DNA of 64,000 bases, taken from Luidia sarsii. Lineage: Eukaryota; Echinodermata; Asteroidea; Paxillosida; Luidiidae. Positions within the stretch are counted from its first letter, which is position 1; each line of letters begins with the position of its first letter. The stretch covers positions 4,891,159 through 4,955,158 of the forward strand of contig OX465105.1 of the NCBI GenBank assembly GCA_949987565.1, given 5' to 3'. Below are positions 45,173-55,238 of this stretch, piece by piece. Under the pieces are notes generated by a model. The model was not told where the DNA came from and did no database searches. It saw only the letters and a list, made by a program, of their open reading frames with translations. The position numbers and the translations under genes were made by a program.

Positions 45173-46360
45173 GACTTGTCGGGTCCAAGTTACTCGGACC
45201 ATCCTCCATACTCGGACTAGTTCAAATCCTGGTCCGGCCAAATTTCCGTCGCTCTCAATATAAATTGATTACAAAACCCTACTTACAAATTTTGTACAGT
45301 ACCTGAAGAAATCCATTCCATTTGTAAAGACAAATTGATACACACAACATTTACTTGTGATTTCTTTTTGACTGGCGCCACCCCCCCCCCCCCCCACACA
45401 CACACACACACACACGCTTGCAAAGATTACTGTACTGCAGTAGCACTATTTGACTATTTGGGAAGCCACCATTGAATTTTTTTTGAAGGACTGATGGATA
45501 GATCAGACTTGAATAAAGTTCACCAAAACACTTCTAAAACGTATCTAAACATCTTGATCATACTGTTATCCGGTAGCAGTCCCTTTCATATCTGTGTTTT
45601 AGAATTTTTACTTTGAAGACACTTGCATTTGTTTGTGAATTTGTTGAAAAGAACGTACATGTATGATTTGCAGCCGAGCGTGTGCTTCCCACGTGTTACC
45701 TGATCTGAAACCCTGACTTGTTGCATGGAAAATGGATAGGTCCTTCTCAAGTGAGGCACCAGACTCTAAGCCATTTGAGAAACTTTTGCTTTAATATTTA
45801 GTAATCTTAATATTAATTTGTTTTGTAAAACACAAATACCGATGACATTATAATTTCTTTCCAACAAAATATTTTATTAATGTTTTTACATGAAATAAAT
45901 ATAAAAAAGGATAATATACAAATCGCACTAGAACCACAAACGTTAAAAGCCTGATAAGTAAACAATGCCGGCTGAAAACAAGTGTTTTGCTCTCTTAAAA
46001 TTTGATTTTCTCAAAAGTGATACCACAATTTGAAGCCACATACTACCTAGCAAAGCTGACTAAGGAATAATTTTCCGTTTTATGAAGTCAAACCTTAGAT
46101 GTAGTGGTTGATGAGCTAACTCCTTAATTAGAGGGCTATCAGAACTTTGCTCCTTGTCTAATATAAAGGGAAATCGCGAAGTTGAGCAAATACTTAGGCC
46201 CATTTGTTAAATAATTATTAAAACAAATAAATATTAAATAATTATTGACCACATATTTCTCCTTAATAATATGATTAATGAGTGATCATGTGGCGCACAA
46301 ACTGACGAAGAATGATTACAAAAAAACACCACAAGTTGAAATAGAGAACACTTGTGCGAC
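45173..46360. other. Intronic sequence with one C/CA microsatellite
   Basis: Mostly unique AT-rich sequence. Near 45180 a ccaagttactcggaccat piece matches the terminus of the fold-back at 61.8 kb. At 45381-45415 there is poly-C followed by a CA run. Confidence 0.55.
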
Positions 46361-46364
46361 TTAC

Positions 46365-46429
46365 GAGTACTGCAGTCTGAACTAGTGTCTCCTGTCCAAC
46401 CAGCGCAGCACCGGTAACATGTCCTGGTC
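46365..46429 (-). CDS. Gene 1 exon 3: C-terminal part of EMI-like module
   Basis: Encodes TRTCYRCCAGWTGDTSSDCS. The CC-x-GW core is the usual end of EMI domains, where CCPGW is typical. It is a 65-base exon, phase 2 in and 1 out, with a GTAAGTC donor. Joining to the next exon gives CSTPVC, a natural entry into an EGF repeat. Confidence 0.75.
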
Positions 46430-46434
46430 CTGCC

Positions 46435-47040
46435 GACCAAAAACAAAGTGCAATGGAAAAGTAATTCGCCATGGGAAGACCATTGACCATGGCTGTTTTC
46501 CATCGAAGTCTTCTGGAGCATGTGTCTGCATGGTGGTACTGCTGCTATAGTGTTTGTGTTATGGGAAGGACGTTCTGATCAGCGGCGTGGGTATCGGGGG
46601 GGGGGCAGTGAGTGCTCCCCCCCCCCCATGAAAGTTCGTCGCCCCTCCCCCAACTCTCTAATAACGCAATCACATTGTCACTGTCAGTTATATCATGGAG
46701 GAAGGAAATTGTTATATCTACTTATTTTGGATACATTCGACGAGACTGCATTAAAAGTCGCCTACAATATCCGAGGTCGAATTCATGGGGGTTTTTCCGC
46801 GAAAAAAACACAACAACTACTGTACTGTACGGGTATCGTGAAGGTACGTGTATCATTTGCTCGTTGTACTGGTCCTTTCAAATCCGTTGTTCATGCGTGA
46901 TATTAGACATCTTTGTCAGCGCAATATTCATCGAGCTCTCGGAAATTCATCTTTTCCTAACTCTTCCAACAGGAAGAGGAGAGAGATTAACCAGTAAAAA
47001 ATAATGTTCATGACACAGACAATAAAACTGTTGTAAAATA
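46435..47040. other. Intronic sequence without recognised feature
   Basis: Intron between exons 2 and 3. Poly-G/poly-C runs occur near 46598-46630. Confidence 0.5.
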
Positions 47041-47088
47041 AACATGTTCAACACAACACAACAAACAGACAGTAACAACGTACAACGT

Positions 47089-47242
<154 letters not shown>

Positions 47243-47289
47243 CCAAGAGCACGAGGGATAAGATTGTGATAATGGAATTAGGGACCAAC

Positions 47290-47373
47290 CTGTATCTGTT
47301 GCAGCGACTCAAGCCCAAAAACCCGCATGATGTAGTGTACCGCTGGTAACACGTGTAACCGCATACAGTGGCC
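47290..47373 (-). CDS. Gene 1 exon 2: N-terminal part of EMI-like module
   Basis: Encodes ATVCGYTCYQRYTTSCGFLG and then SRCNRY. The acceptor is tgttttacag and the donor is ATACAG followed by GTTGGT. Phase is 2 in and 2 out. Cysteine spacing directly after the signal peptide, together with the YRCCAGW motif of the next exon, resembles an EMI domain (found in emilins, multimerins and MEGF proteins). An ACA microsatellite lies just downstream in the intron. Confidence 0.72.
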
Positions 47374-47669
47374 CTGTAAAACAAAATCCATGCAGCTTAA
47401 ATTTAGTTTTCATCTGCTTCGATCTCTCTGTCCGTCTGTCTTTCTGTCTCTATTTCTACACGGTCCGAGGAAATACTTTCTTCCCCTTCCTTTTCGCCTT
47501 TTTGATATCAATCGATGATTTAATTTATTGACTTGATTAACTCATTTATTTTTCGTCATCTCAAATGTATTTTTTTGTTCTTAATTTATAAGATACACGG
47601 AGCATTTCTTTTGCACTGACCTTTCTTCCCCTTTGTTGCCTCTGTTGTAAATATTTTTTGGCAAAATTC

Positions 47670-47707
47670 AAAATTCTCTGTCTCTCTGTCTCTCTGTCTC
47701 TCTGACA

Positions 47708-47744
<37 letters not shown>

Positions 47745-47880
47745 CCTCTCTCTCTATGTCGCTCTGTCTCTCGGTCTCCGTCCGTCTGTCTGTCTCTTTG
47801 TCTCTCTGTCGCTCTGTCTCTCGGTCTCTCGGTCTGTGTCTCTCTGTCTCTCCGTCTCTCTGTCTCTTCGCCCTGTCTTT
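47670..47880. repeat. CTGTCTCT low-complexity tract
   Basis: TCTCTCTGTC repeats in the intron between exons 1 and 2. Confidence 0.85.
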
Positions 47881-47971
47881 CTGTCCTGTGTCATTGCACA
47901 CTCAGTGCAACGTGTTCTAATCTAATTTGATAATTACTCGGTAAAGAGTTTTCGAAAACAGGCAGACTTAC

Positions 47972-48054
47972 TGTGAAGCTGGAAACCTCCAAACTATGAC
48001 GAGTACAGCAGTGAGACAAGTAAGCCACTTCTGATGCATCGCGAAGTACCAGGC
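47972..48054 (-). CDS. Gene 1 exon 1: start codon and signal peptide
   Basis: The ATG is at 48039-48037 and starts MHQKWLTCLTAVLVIVW, a charged N-terminus followed by a hydrophobic core typical of a secretory signal peptide. Cleavage is plausible near the PAS-Q residues. The exon ends in phase 2 at a strong GTAAGT donor, and CA plus G from the next exon gives Gln. A good acceptor (ttccccag) lies 15 bases upstream of the ATG, so bases 48040-48054 are probably 5' UTR and the leader is itself spliced. Confidence 0.75.
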
Positions 48055-48286
48055 CTGGGGAATACAAGATTACGAACGTTGACGATTATCTGCATCACGA
48101 GGCTTGGGAAGGGGATTATGGATGGCGAGAGTGTTGGTCAGAGACGGCCGGTTGGATGGATGGTTAGTCGGTCTGATCTGTCGTACAGTTATTCATCAGG
48201 CGGCTTGTACTTATATCTATTATATCTGTGATGCAACGCGGTATATACCAGTCGAAATGTGACATAATGATGACCTCGATCCGACC

Positions 48287-48728
48287 AGCTCGGTATAGTC
48301 AAGTGGTTAAAGGCCCAATACAACATTGAGAAGATCGGAAAACATCTATGTCCACAGATTTCCTTCTAATTTACACAGTTTGCAGATGGTCATGATAGAA
48401 TCCTCATGTTGAAATCTTACTGTCTGGGATGCTGTACTTCCCTAGAAATCTTCACTCAAACATTCACAAATAGTTTATTACTCGCAAGTCATTAACTATT
48501 TCTTTCACTACAGAATGGTGCAAAACCGTGACGGTTTTTTACCTTTTTCTACTTTCTCAGATCACCTTTTGAGCTAAAACCTTCGCAGGATTGCTTTTTG
48601 GGGATGTTTAATGGTTTAACACACAAAGTGTGGCAATCTTTTGACCTTTACCAATGTTGTATAGGGCCTTTAAGACCTCTGCACTATAGAAAGCAGGAGT
48701 GGCGGGTAGTTCGAATCCCGCCCGAGCT
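48287..48728 (+). pseudogene. tRNA-like sequence interrupted by a TTAA MITE
   Basis: Without the 359-bp insertion and one TTAA, the two flanks form a tRNA-like sequence: 7-bp acceptor stem AGCTCGG/CCGAGCT, box A TAGTCAAGTGG, and box B GTTCGAATC. The T-arm has extra bases, so this is a tRNA pseudogene or a SINE head, not a functional tRNA. Confidence 0.7.
48311..48669. mobile_element. MITE family B (TTAA), subfamily 2, inside a tRNA-like sequence
   Basis: Termini AGGCCCAATACAACATTGAG and CAATGTTGTATAGGGCCT with perfect TTAA duplications at 48307-48310 and 48670-48673. 359 bp. The interior differs from subfamily 1 (TTATTACTCGCGAG, GTGACGGTTTTT). Confidence 0.9.
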
Positions 48729-48859
48729 GCCTGAATATTTTCAGCAGGCAATCGGGCAAAGCACTGATGTTTGCGTTGAGGAGAATGTAATTCAATGAGA
48801 GTTTCCCCTAATTACGTCGAGCAGGCCTGAAAACCTGTGGCTTGTCTTGTCAAAGGTGT

Positions 48860-49055
48860 GATTGGTTGGTTGGTTGGTCGATTGATCGGCCGGTATGTCG
48901 TATAGGGCCTATACAGTTTGCCTTTTGGTGGCTTGTTTTGTCGGTCGGTCGGTCGGTTTGTCGATCGGTGCATGAGATGGTTCGTAATTAGCTCCCTTGT
49001 TGGCCGGCTCTCTCTCTGTCTGTCTGCCTGTCTGTCTGTCTGTCTGTCTGTCTGT
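48860..49055. repeat. GGTTG, TCGG and CTGT low-complexity tract
   Basis: Short runs of TTGGTTGGTTGG, GGTCGGTCGGTCGG and CTGTCTGTCTGTC. Confidence 0.75.
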
Positions 49056-49415
49056 CATTCAACTTGGGCGGTTCGGCTTCGCCATTCGTTGATCGGAGAG
49101 TCGTACTGACATCAGTCCTACCCACGATGAACGAGAAGAATGAGAGAGAATGACGTGTCGTGCACGAACCGGAGGGAACGGGCCTCCACGAACCCTGAGA
49201 ATTATAGCCGTGTAATTAGGTGCACAGACACAGCCTGTCCATGCATGGTAAAATGTGCGTTGTTAAGGCCAAACTATGACCAACCAATATTAGTTTAGGC
49301 ACATGCATTTAGAGTCAGTCCAAAGCCATAAATATCAGTTGTATGTGCCTTGTGGGGCAAACAAATCGAACGGATAAAGCATACCGTTGGCATTTTACGA
49401 CTCAGTGGCACTCAC
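49056..49415. other. Sequence without recognised feature
   Basis: Upstream region of gene 1 with no repeat family recognised. Confidence 0.45.
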
Positions 49416-49484
49416 CTTGAAGGGTCTGAATGCATGAAGCTCAGAGCAAATAAAGATACACTCAGGATTGTATACAGGGCACGC
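49416..49484 (-). other. Candidate alternative or 5' UTR exon of gene 1
   Basis: A 69-base segment with a good acceptor (gtttcagttacag) and a strong donor (TTCAAG/GTGAGTGCC), located 1.4 kb upstream of exon 1. Spliced directly to exon 2 it is phase-compatible in the frame RALYTILSVSLFALSFMHSD, which looks like a signal-peptide core but has no ATG in this exon. It could equally be a non-coding leader exon joined at 48054. It needs transcript evidence. Confidence 0.35.
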
Positions 49485-49639
49485 CTGTAACTGAAACTGC
49501 CGTTGCTTTAAGGCAGAAACAAGGAAGTATAGTACACTGATCTCAGGTACATGAGCGAAACAGAAATGCCTACATTTCGTGCAAACGACAAGGAAATAGG
49601 GCGGACTCGTGCAAGCCACAGCTCAGCTCAATAAGCACC

Positions 49640-50440
49640 CACAGTCATTTTCATCTGTCTCTCTGTGTCTCTTTGTCCCCTATCTGTCTTCGTGTCTGTC
49701 CATTTGTCTGTTGCTGTTTCTGTCTCTGTTTCTGGCTGTGACTCATCTCCCCTTCCACCCCCCGCCTCCTCCTTTCTCCTCTCTCCCTCCCTGTCTCTCT
49801 TTTCTCCCTTCCTCTCATTCTCTATACCCATCTCCCCCTCTATAATTATCTCATCTTTCCCTCACTTTCTCTCTCTCTCCCCCCCCCTCTTTCTCTCTCT
49901 CTCCCCCTCTTTCTCTCTCTCTCCCTTTCTCCCCCCCCCGCCTCTCTCTCTCTCCCCTCTCTCTCTCACTCCCCCTCTCTCTCCCTCTCTCACTCCCCCT
50001 CCCTCTCTCTCTCTCTCTCTCTCCCTTTCTCTCTCCCTCTCTCTCTCTCTCTCCCCTCTCTCTCCCCCTCTCTCACTCCCCCTCTCTCTCTCTCTCTCTC
50101 ACTCCCCCCTCTCTCTCTCTCACTCCCCCTCTCTCTCTCTCTCTCACTCCCCCTCCCTCTCTCTCTCTCACTCCCCCCTCTCTCTCTCTCTCTCACTCCC
50201 CCTCCCTCTCTCTCTCTCTCTCTCCCCTCTCTCTCTCTCTCTCCCCCCTCTCTCTCTCACTCCTCTCTCTCTCTCTCTCTCTCTCCCTCTCTCTCTCTCT
50301 CCCCCTCTCTCTCTCACACTCCCCCCTCCCTCTCTCTCTCTCTCTCCCTCTCTCTCTCCATCTCCCTCTCTCTATCAACCCATTTCCGGCCTCACCCTAG
50401 GCCTATCTCTCTCTTACCCTCCCTCTCTCTATCAGACAGT
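49640..50440. repeat. CT-rich polypyrimidine tract
   Basis: About 800 bp of CTCTCTC and CCCCCTCTC with almost no purines on the plus strand. The Ser/Leu/Pro and Arg/Glu frames are artefacts. Confidence 0.92.
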
Positions 50441-50476
50441 GTATAGATAGTTTTTCTAGGGCCGGTTTACTTCCAG

Positions 50477-50587
50477 GAAGCATTGAAAAGGAAACCAAAC
50501 TTGAGCTTGCAACAACCTCGCACGCTTTGACAGCAGTGCAGTCTAAAATAAAACAAATGACCGGCCTAACAGCAAACAAGCCAACAG
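50477..50587 (+). other. Unassigned plus-strand exon candidate
   Basis: Follows ttacttccag and ends at CCAACAG/GTAAGTG. In the only open frame (phase 1-1) it reads SIEKETKLELATTSHALTAV and QSKIKQMTGLTANKPT, an alpha-helical-looking stretch. It sits directly after a long CT tract between the two genes. It could be an exon of a third gene, an upstream exon of gene 2, or part of a mobile element. Confidence 0.3.
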
Positions 50588-50609
50588 GTAAGTGTGATGA
50601 CATAGACAC

Positions 50610-51235
50610 GACACAGCGTATTTAGGACACATTTTAGAGAGAAGACATTATTTTTTGCAGCATCTTTATAGTGGCATTATTCGTGGGTAAAGTTTACGAG
50701 AATTTATGACGATTTGCTCATGAATGAGCTGCTGATGTTCTTTGGTGATATTCACAGATTGGGTCTGGCCGTTCATCAGTCGGCCATTGCTTGCTTGCTG
50801 GCTGGTTGGTTGGTTGGTTGGTGGGTTGGGTGGGTTGGTTGGTTGGCGGTTGGTTGATTGGTTGGTTGGTTAGTTGATTTGGTTGGCTGTATATACGCTT
50901 GGTTGGTAGTATTGGTCGGGTTGGTTAGTTGGCGATTGTATCAATGGTTTCCGCAACATCGTGCCGAGGCACTGTAGCGTAGGCCAACCGCACGTATCCG
51001 CATGCAGCTGTGCTGTCGAATCCCACACAAGTTGGGCCCTTTCTCTGTCGGCCCTCGTGAAATTGCCAAACATTTTGTCATTCACTTGGTGAGCACTATA
51101 TAGTGCCTCGCACTTTGCCCATAAACCCATGCAGTTATGGTAATGCTGCAGGTTCGTCCGTGTCTCAACTCATTGGCTATACACAGCCGCGAGTAACTAG
51201 CTCACGAAGTCCATGGGAACTATATAGTTGCGCGC
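50610..51235. other. Intergenic or leader region with GGTTG run
   Basis: A GGTTGGTTGG array lies at about 50795-50935. A minus ORF reading FGNFTRADRERAQLVWDS is at 50870-51130, not recognised and not splice-supported. Confidence 0.5.
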
Positions 51236-51237
51236 CC

Positions 51238-51482
51238 AAAACCGTTTTCAAACCGGCGGACGGCTGTCAATGGCCGTTTTCAAACTGGCGGGCAGCTGTC
51301 ATTGGCCCTTTTCAAACTGGCGGGCGGCTGTCATTGGCCCTTTTCAAACTGGCAGGCGGCTGTCATTGGCCGTTTTCAAACTGGCGGGAGCCTGTCATTG
51401 GCCCTTTTCAAACTGGCGGGCGGCTGTCATTGGCCGTGTTCAAACTGGCAGGCGGCTGTCATTGGCCGTTTTCAAACTGAAG
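51238..51482. repeat. About 32-bp tandem array, 8 copies
   Basis: The unit contains TTTTCAAACTGGCGGGCGGC and TGTCATTGGCC, unusually GC-rich for this region. Confidence 0.85.
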
Positions 51483-51494
51483 GCTTGGGCTTAA

Positions 51495-51852
51495 AGCCCC
51501 TGCACAACATTGATAAGATCGAAAAACAAAAATGTTCACAATTTTACATGAAACTTATACAGTTTGAAGATGGTTAATCTCGCACTTAAATAGGGCCTAT
51601 TTCTGACTACAATGTTGGATTTGGGGAGAAAAGAGTAAATGAAATCGTTTACGTCTCACCGAGATCTAAACTATTCTTCGGAACAGTACGGCGTTGAATG
51701 CTGCATTTTCGGTTTTCGCGATTTTCTCGAGACTCTATTGACGGATTGAGCTGAAATTTTCACAGGTGTGCTATTTCATGCATATGCCTATGTTGGATCA
51801 GACAACGTATGGACGCTATTCTTTGAGCTCGACCAATGTTGTGTAAGGGGCT
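51495..51852. mobile_element. MITE family B (TTAA), subfamily 1
   Basis: AGCCCCTGCACAACATTGAT to CAATGTTGTGTAAGGGGCT with TTAA at both ends. The right TTAA is shared with the next element. Confidence 0.87.
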
Positions 51853-51856
51853 TTAA

Positions 51857-52221
51857 AGGCCCTACACAACATTGGTGAAGGTCAAAAGATTGTCACAGTT
51901 TGTGTGTTAAACCATTAAACATCCCAAAAAAGCAATCCTGTGAAGGTTTTAGCGCAAATGGTCATCTAAGAAAGTAGAAAAAGGTAAAAAAAAAAACCGT
52001 CACGGTTTTTGCACCATTCTGTAGTGCATGAAATAGTTTATTACTTGCGAGTAATAAACTATTTGCCGATGTTTGAGTGAAGATTTCTAGGGAAGTACAG
52101 CATCGCAGATCGTAAGATTTCAACATGAGAATTATATCATGACCATCAACAAGCTGTGTAAATTAGAAGTAAATCTGAGGACGTCGATGTTTTCCGATTT
52201 TCCCAATGTTGTATTGGGCCT
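51857..52221. mobile_element. MITE family B (TTAA), subfamily 2, head to tail with previous
   Basis: AGGCCCTACACAACATTGGT to CAATGTTGTATTGGGCCT, TTAA on both sides. Interior matches the copy in the tRNA-like sequence in inverted orientation. Confidence 0.87.
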
Positions 52222-52229
52222 TTAAGCTT

Positions 52230-53125
52230 CGGTTATATTCCTCGTACCCGTTATAATTATGTCCCAGGCATGTAGACAAAAGGGTTTGATGTCCCCAGTT
52301 TCTTGGTGAATTCTCTGTTCTTATCAAGTCAGCAAACCTTCAAAGTCGGCGACAAACCACCAACAACCTGGATTTTCAGGGTTTTGGGGGTCAGACGAAG
52401 ACGAAGCCTGAGCCCGAGCCTGATCCGTGGATTCGTTAAGGGCCACAGTATCAATTTCAAGCCTGTGGGCGCATAACCAGTGACCTCTTTACATGTACCT
52501 CGACAAGGCTCTAAGCGAACTATTCCACCAAACAATCCTCCACTTATCTAGCTCACTCGTACTAGAAAAATCTGGCACTTTGACAAAACAAAAAAACACA
52601 TCGAATAGGCTCATCATTAACAGTGGTATACAAAATAACAAAATACGTCTGTTACCGTTTTGAAAGGCGACTGACTTCTCGATAGAAGACGTGCTGAACG
52701 AGTCAAAGCGGACTGACCTGTTCACGAACAATTCTGCTTGGGAAACTATTGAGACCCTCTGTGCTGATTGGTATCGGTCGCAGTGACTCCACTCCGTTCT
52801 CTAAGGAAGTAAACCGTTTAAGGTGTACTGCTATATACTGCTAGATGGACTACAAGCCTCTTCACAGTGTTGTAGGCACACATTGGGGAAAATGACGAAA
52901 CTGTTTAGGCGACGACAGGGCGCACCCTTATTGCAGCTGAACAAATGGAATGTCGCCTTTGATCTCCTGATCGGAATCCTAAAAAAACCCACACATGAAA
53001 CAGAACAAAAACAATTCTTTCGAGGGTGTGGAACAGGGAATTCCCCTTACGTTATGCTTCGCGGTAGCGTGCACTTGGGGAGAATATGTATTGCTCACAG
53101 TTATACAGGAAAATAGGAGGAACTT
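52230..53125. other. Intergenic sequence without confident feature
   Basis: Open frames on both strands (for example plus 52823-53116) show no family resemblance or coherent splice structure. Confidence 0.45.
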
Positions 53126-53129
53126 ACTG

Positions 53130-53205
53130 GAGGGAAACAGAGACAGAGAGACAGAGACAGGGAGACAGAGACAGACAGAGATGTAGAGAGAGACACTGAG
53201 GCAGA
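53130..53205. repeat. GAGACAGA low-complexity run
   Basis: Short purine-rich AGAGACAGAGACAG tract, similar to the 7-8 kb array. Confidence 0.8.
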
Positions 53206-53247
53206 GACCCACATATACGCAGTTATTCAAGCAGCGGTATAACTCAC

Positions 53248-53329
53248 TTCGTCGACTGGATCCTGGGCCAGTCTTCGCGAACATTTTGCTGGAGACCTTC
53301 TGCGATGTTTTCACGCGGTTGCAGCGCAA
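53248..53329 (-). other. Candidate 5' leader exon ending in a minus-strand donor
   Basis: On the minus strand CGACGAA/GTGAGTTATACC is a good donor at 53247-53246, preceded by moderately GC-rich sequence. A short ATG frame (MFAKTGPGSS) crosses the donor but nothing suggests it is coding. It could be the first leader exon of gene 1, whose ATG exon appears to have an upstream acceptor. The 5' edge is arbitrary. Confidence 0.25.
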
Positions 53330-53339
53330 ATGACTCCGG

Positions 53340-53439
53340 TTTCGGGAACTAGCTAGACCGTACCCAAACCTTCACCTCGTTGCTTCATTAGCGCATTCGG
53401 GGAAAGTGTTTTACCGGCGCGTGCTTCAAAGGCAGAGGT
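53340..53439 (+). other. Candidate 5' UTR exon of gene 2
   Basis: Moderately GC-rich sequence ends at AAGGCAGAG/GTAAGTGTT, a strong plus-strand donor. The next good plus acceptor upstream of an ATG is ttttccacag at 55016. Splicing would give a short leader before the start codon at 55059. The 5' edge is not determined. Confidence 0.35.
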
Positions 53440-53444
53440 AAGTG

Positions 53445-53825
53445 TTCCTGGCTGCACAGGTAGCGTCCGAGCGAAATATACACAGCAAAGATGGCGGGCA
53501 GAATTCAACTAACCTTTCTGATCATCGGCATCACCAGAAACTGGTGTTTTCATTTGTTAATGAAGGTCCAACTTGTTGGCTGTGTTGGTCAAAATTGGAT
53601 TGATTTTTTTGTTTAGTGTTGTCAAGACGCTTTTAAACGAAGGACGCTAATTCTTCTAAGCGACCGACGTTTTTACAATGTCATATTTCGTGTAAAAGAA
53701 ATAATTGCCTTTAAAACCTTCTATACTGTCTTGTGGGGGGAGCCGGTCCACTAAAGTACATTGCGGCCTGTGGATTGTTTGGTAACAAGAACGTAAAATC
53801 GCTTCGTATTTATTATGGTGAGAGA
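53445..53825. other. Probable first intron of gene 2, unremarkable
   Basis: Unique-looking sequence after the candidate 5' UTR donor. Confidence 0.4.
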
Positions 53826-53827
53826 TT

Positions 53828-54060
53828 AGTCCGAGTAACTTGGAGCATTACAATCGCCATTTTAAATTTGTTCTGAGGGGGTCGGGCGATAGTATAGGGG
53901 CCAAGCTTTTTTCTGCAGGGAAACACGACCAAATAACGATGTGTTCGACTCCATGACTATACCCCGACCGAAACCCCCAGATTTTACCCTGAAAACACCC
54001 GTGAAACCGTCCCACACATCCATCTTCGGATAGACGTGCATTAGACGCACCGAACATCGA
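53828..54060. mobile_element. Fragment of the AGTCCGAGTAACTTGGA fold-back family
   Basis: Begins TTAGTCCGAGTAACTTGGAG and shares CGTGAAACCGTCCCA and the ACACCCGTG segment with the element at 61.8-62.4 kb. Only one arm is present. Confidence 0.7.
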
Positions 54061-54104
54061 GTCAGGGTCAGGGCCTTGGCCAGAGTCGGGGGTCAGGGTC
54101 AAGG

Positions 54105-54600
54105 TTAAGGTCTGAGTCAAGGTTACGGGTCGGTGGTAGGGTCACAGTTGGGGTTACTGTCAGAGTCAGAGATATAGGTCATTGTCAGGGCCAGAGTCAG
54201 AGATATAGGTCATTGTCAGGTTCAGAGTCAGAGATATAGGTCATTGTCAGGGTCAGAGTCAGAGATATAGGTCATTGTTAGGGTCAAAGTCAGAGATATA
54301 GGTCATTTTCAGGGTCAGAGTCAGAGATATAGGTCATTGTCAGGGTCAGAGTCAGAGATATAGGTCATTGTCAGGGTCAGAGTCAGAGATATAGGTCATT
54401 TTCAGGGTCAGAGTCAGAGATATAGGTCATTGTCAGGGTCAGAGCCAGAGATATAGGTCATTGTTAGGGTCAAAGTCAGAGTTATAGGTCATTGTAATGT
54501 TCAGAGTAAGAGATATGGGTCATATTGCGTGTCGGGGTCAGAGTCAGTGTCAGAGTTAGGGTAGGGGGGGAGTCACAGTTGTGGTCATTGTTAGGGTCAG
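54105..54600. repeat. About 31-bp tandem array, about 12 good copies
   Basis: The unit contains AGAGATATAGGTCATTGTCA and GGGTCAGAGTC. The left part is degenerate GGGTCAGGGTC. Confidence 0.87.
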
Positions 54601-54604
54601 AGTC

Positions 54605-54838
54605 AGAGACATATAAATCTTCACTCAAACTTCGACAAATAGTTTATTACTCGCGAGTAATAGACCTTTTGCTTACACTACAGAACTGTGCGAAAACCGT
54701 GACGGTTTTTCCCTTTTTCTACTTTCTCAGATTACCATTTGAGCTAAAACCTTTGCAGGATTTGTCATTTGGAATATTTAATGGTTTAACACACAGCAAA
54801 CCTTTGACTTTTACCAATTCATGTTGTATATAGGGCCT
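54605..54838. mobile_element. MITE family B, subfamily 2, left-truncated
   Basis: Right terminus TATAGGGCC followed by TTTAA is intact. The left terminus is missing at the junction with the 31-bp array. Confidence 0.78.
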
Positions 54839-55016
54839 TTAAGAGTAAGTTATAAGCCAACAGTAAGACAATCAGTTTTAAGATCTATCTTTTTGACGCG
54901 GTTTTCCCATCATCCCCTTTGAGGTTCAATGGGGATTTGGCCTGCTCGACGTAATAAGCACTGAGTTCCCAGTGCTTTAAGGTTGTTGTTTTTGTTCCCT
55001 CGAAGATTTTCCACAG

Positions 55017-55238
55017 AGCAGAGGTGAGAGGAGGTGTCCCTAATCAACCGTGCCTGAGATGGCCCGGGCCCCGTTGCCGGGCGTGGCGGGCAGGCGGGCC
55101 CTCCTGGCCGTCTTCTGTTGCCTCGTCACGGCGGGCAGCGCAGGCCTCGTCCGCTTCAGACCGGACATGGAGTACGTGTACACCTTTCGCTCTTCCACGG
55201 AGCTCACCACGGTTCGCCGACTGCAGGCCGACTCCAAG
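55017..55238 (+). CDS. Gene 2 first coding exon: signal peptide and start of LPD_N lipid-transfer domain
   Basis: The start codon is at 55059, after a probable splice acceptor at 55015-55016. A GTG in frame at 55050 is not used. It encodes MARAPLPGVAGRRALLAVFC, a signal peptide with a clear hydrophobic core ending near TAGSAG, then RFRPDMEYVYTFRSSTELTT. F-x-P-x-x-E-Y-V-Y-x-F is the opening strand of the LPD_N (vitellogenin N) domain used by MTP, vitellogenin, apolipophorin and apolipoprotein B to shuttle lipid in the secretory pathway. It ends in phase 0 at DSK/GTGAGTCC. No cysteine follows in the next exon, which slightly favours an MTP-like member, but assignment within the superfamily is open. 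The exon is very GC-rich. Confidence 0.82.

Larger units (their letters stand above)
53240..53445. promoter_or_regulatory. Candidate bidirectional promoter region
   Basis: Divergent splice donors sit about 190 bases apart here, GTGAGT on minus at 53246 and GTAAGT on plus at 53440, with a locally raised GC and CpG content. I see no convincing TATA box. This is an inference from splice-site geometry only. Confidence 0.3.

Noticed and set aside
48287..48728. Functional tRNA gene
   Set aside because: Interrupted by 359 bp and with an abnormal T-arm. Treated as a tRNA-like pseudogene or SINE head.
50870..51130. Minus ORF reading FGNFTRADRERAQLVWDS
   Set aside because: No recognisable family or convincing splice sites, and it overlaps a GGTTG repeat at one end.
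52823..53116. 97-codon plus ORF near the candidate promoter
   Set aside because: No family resemblance and no coherent splice structure with gene 2.
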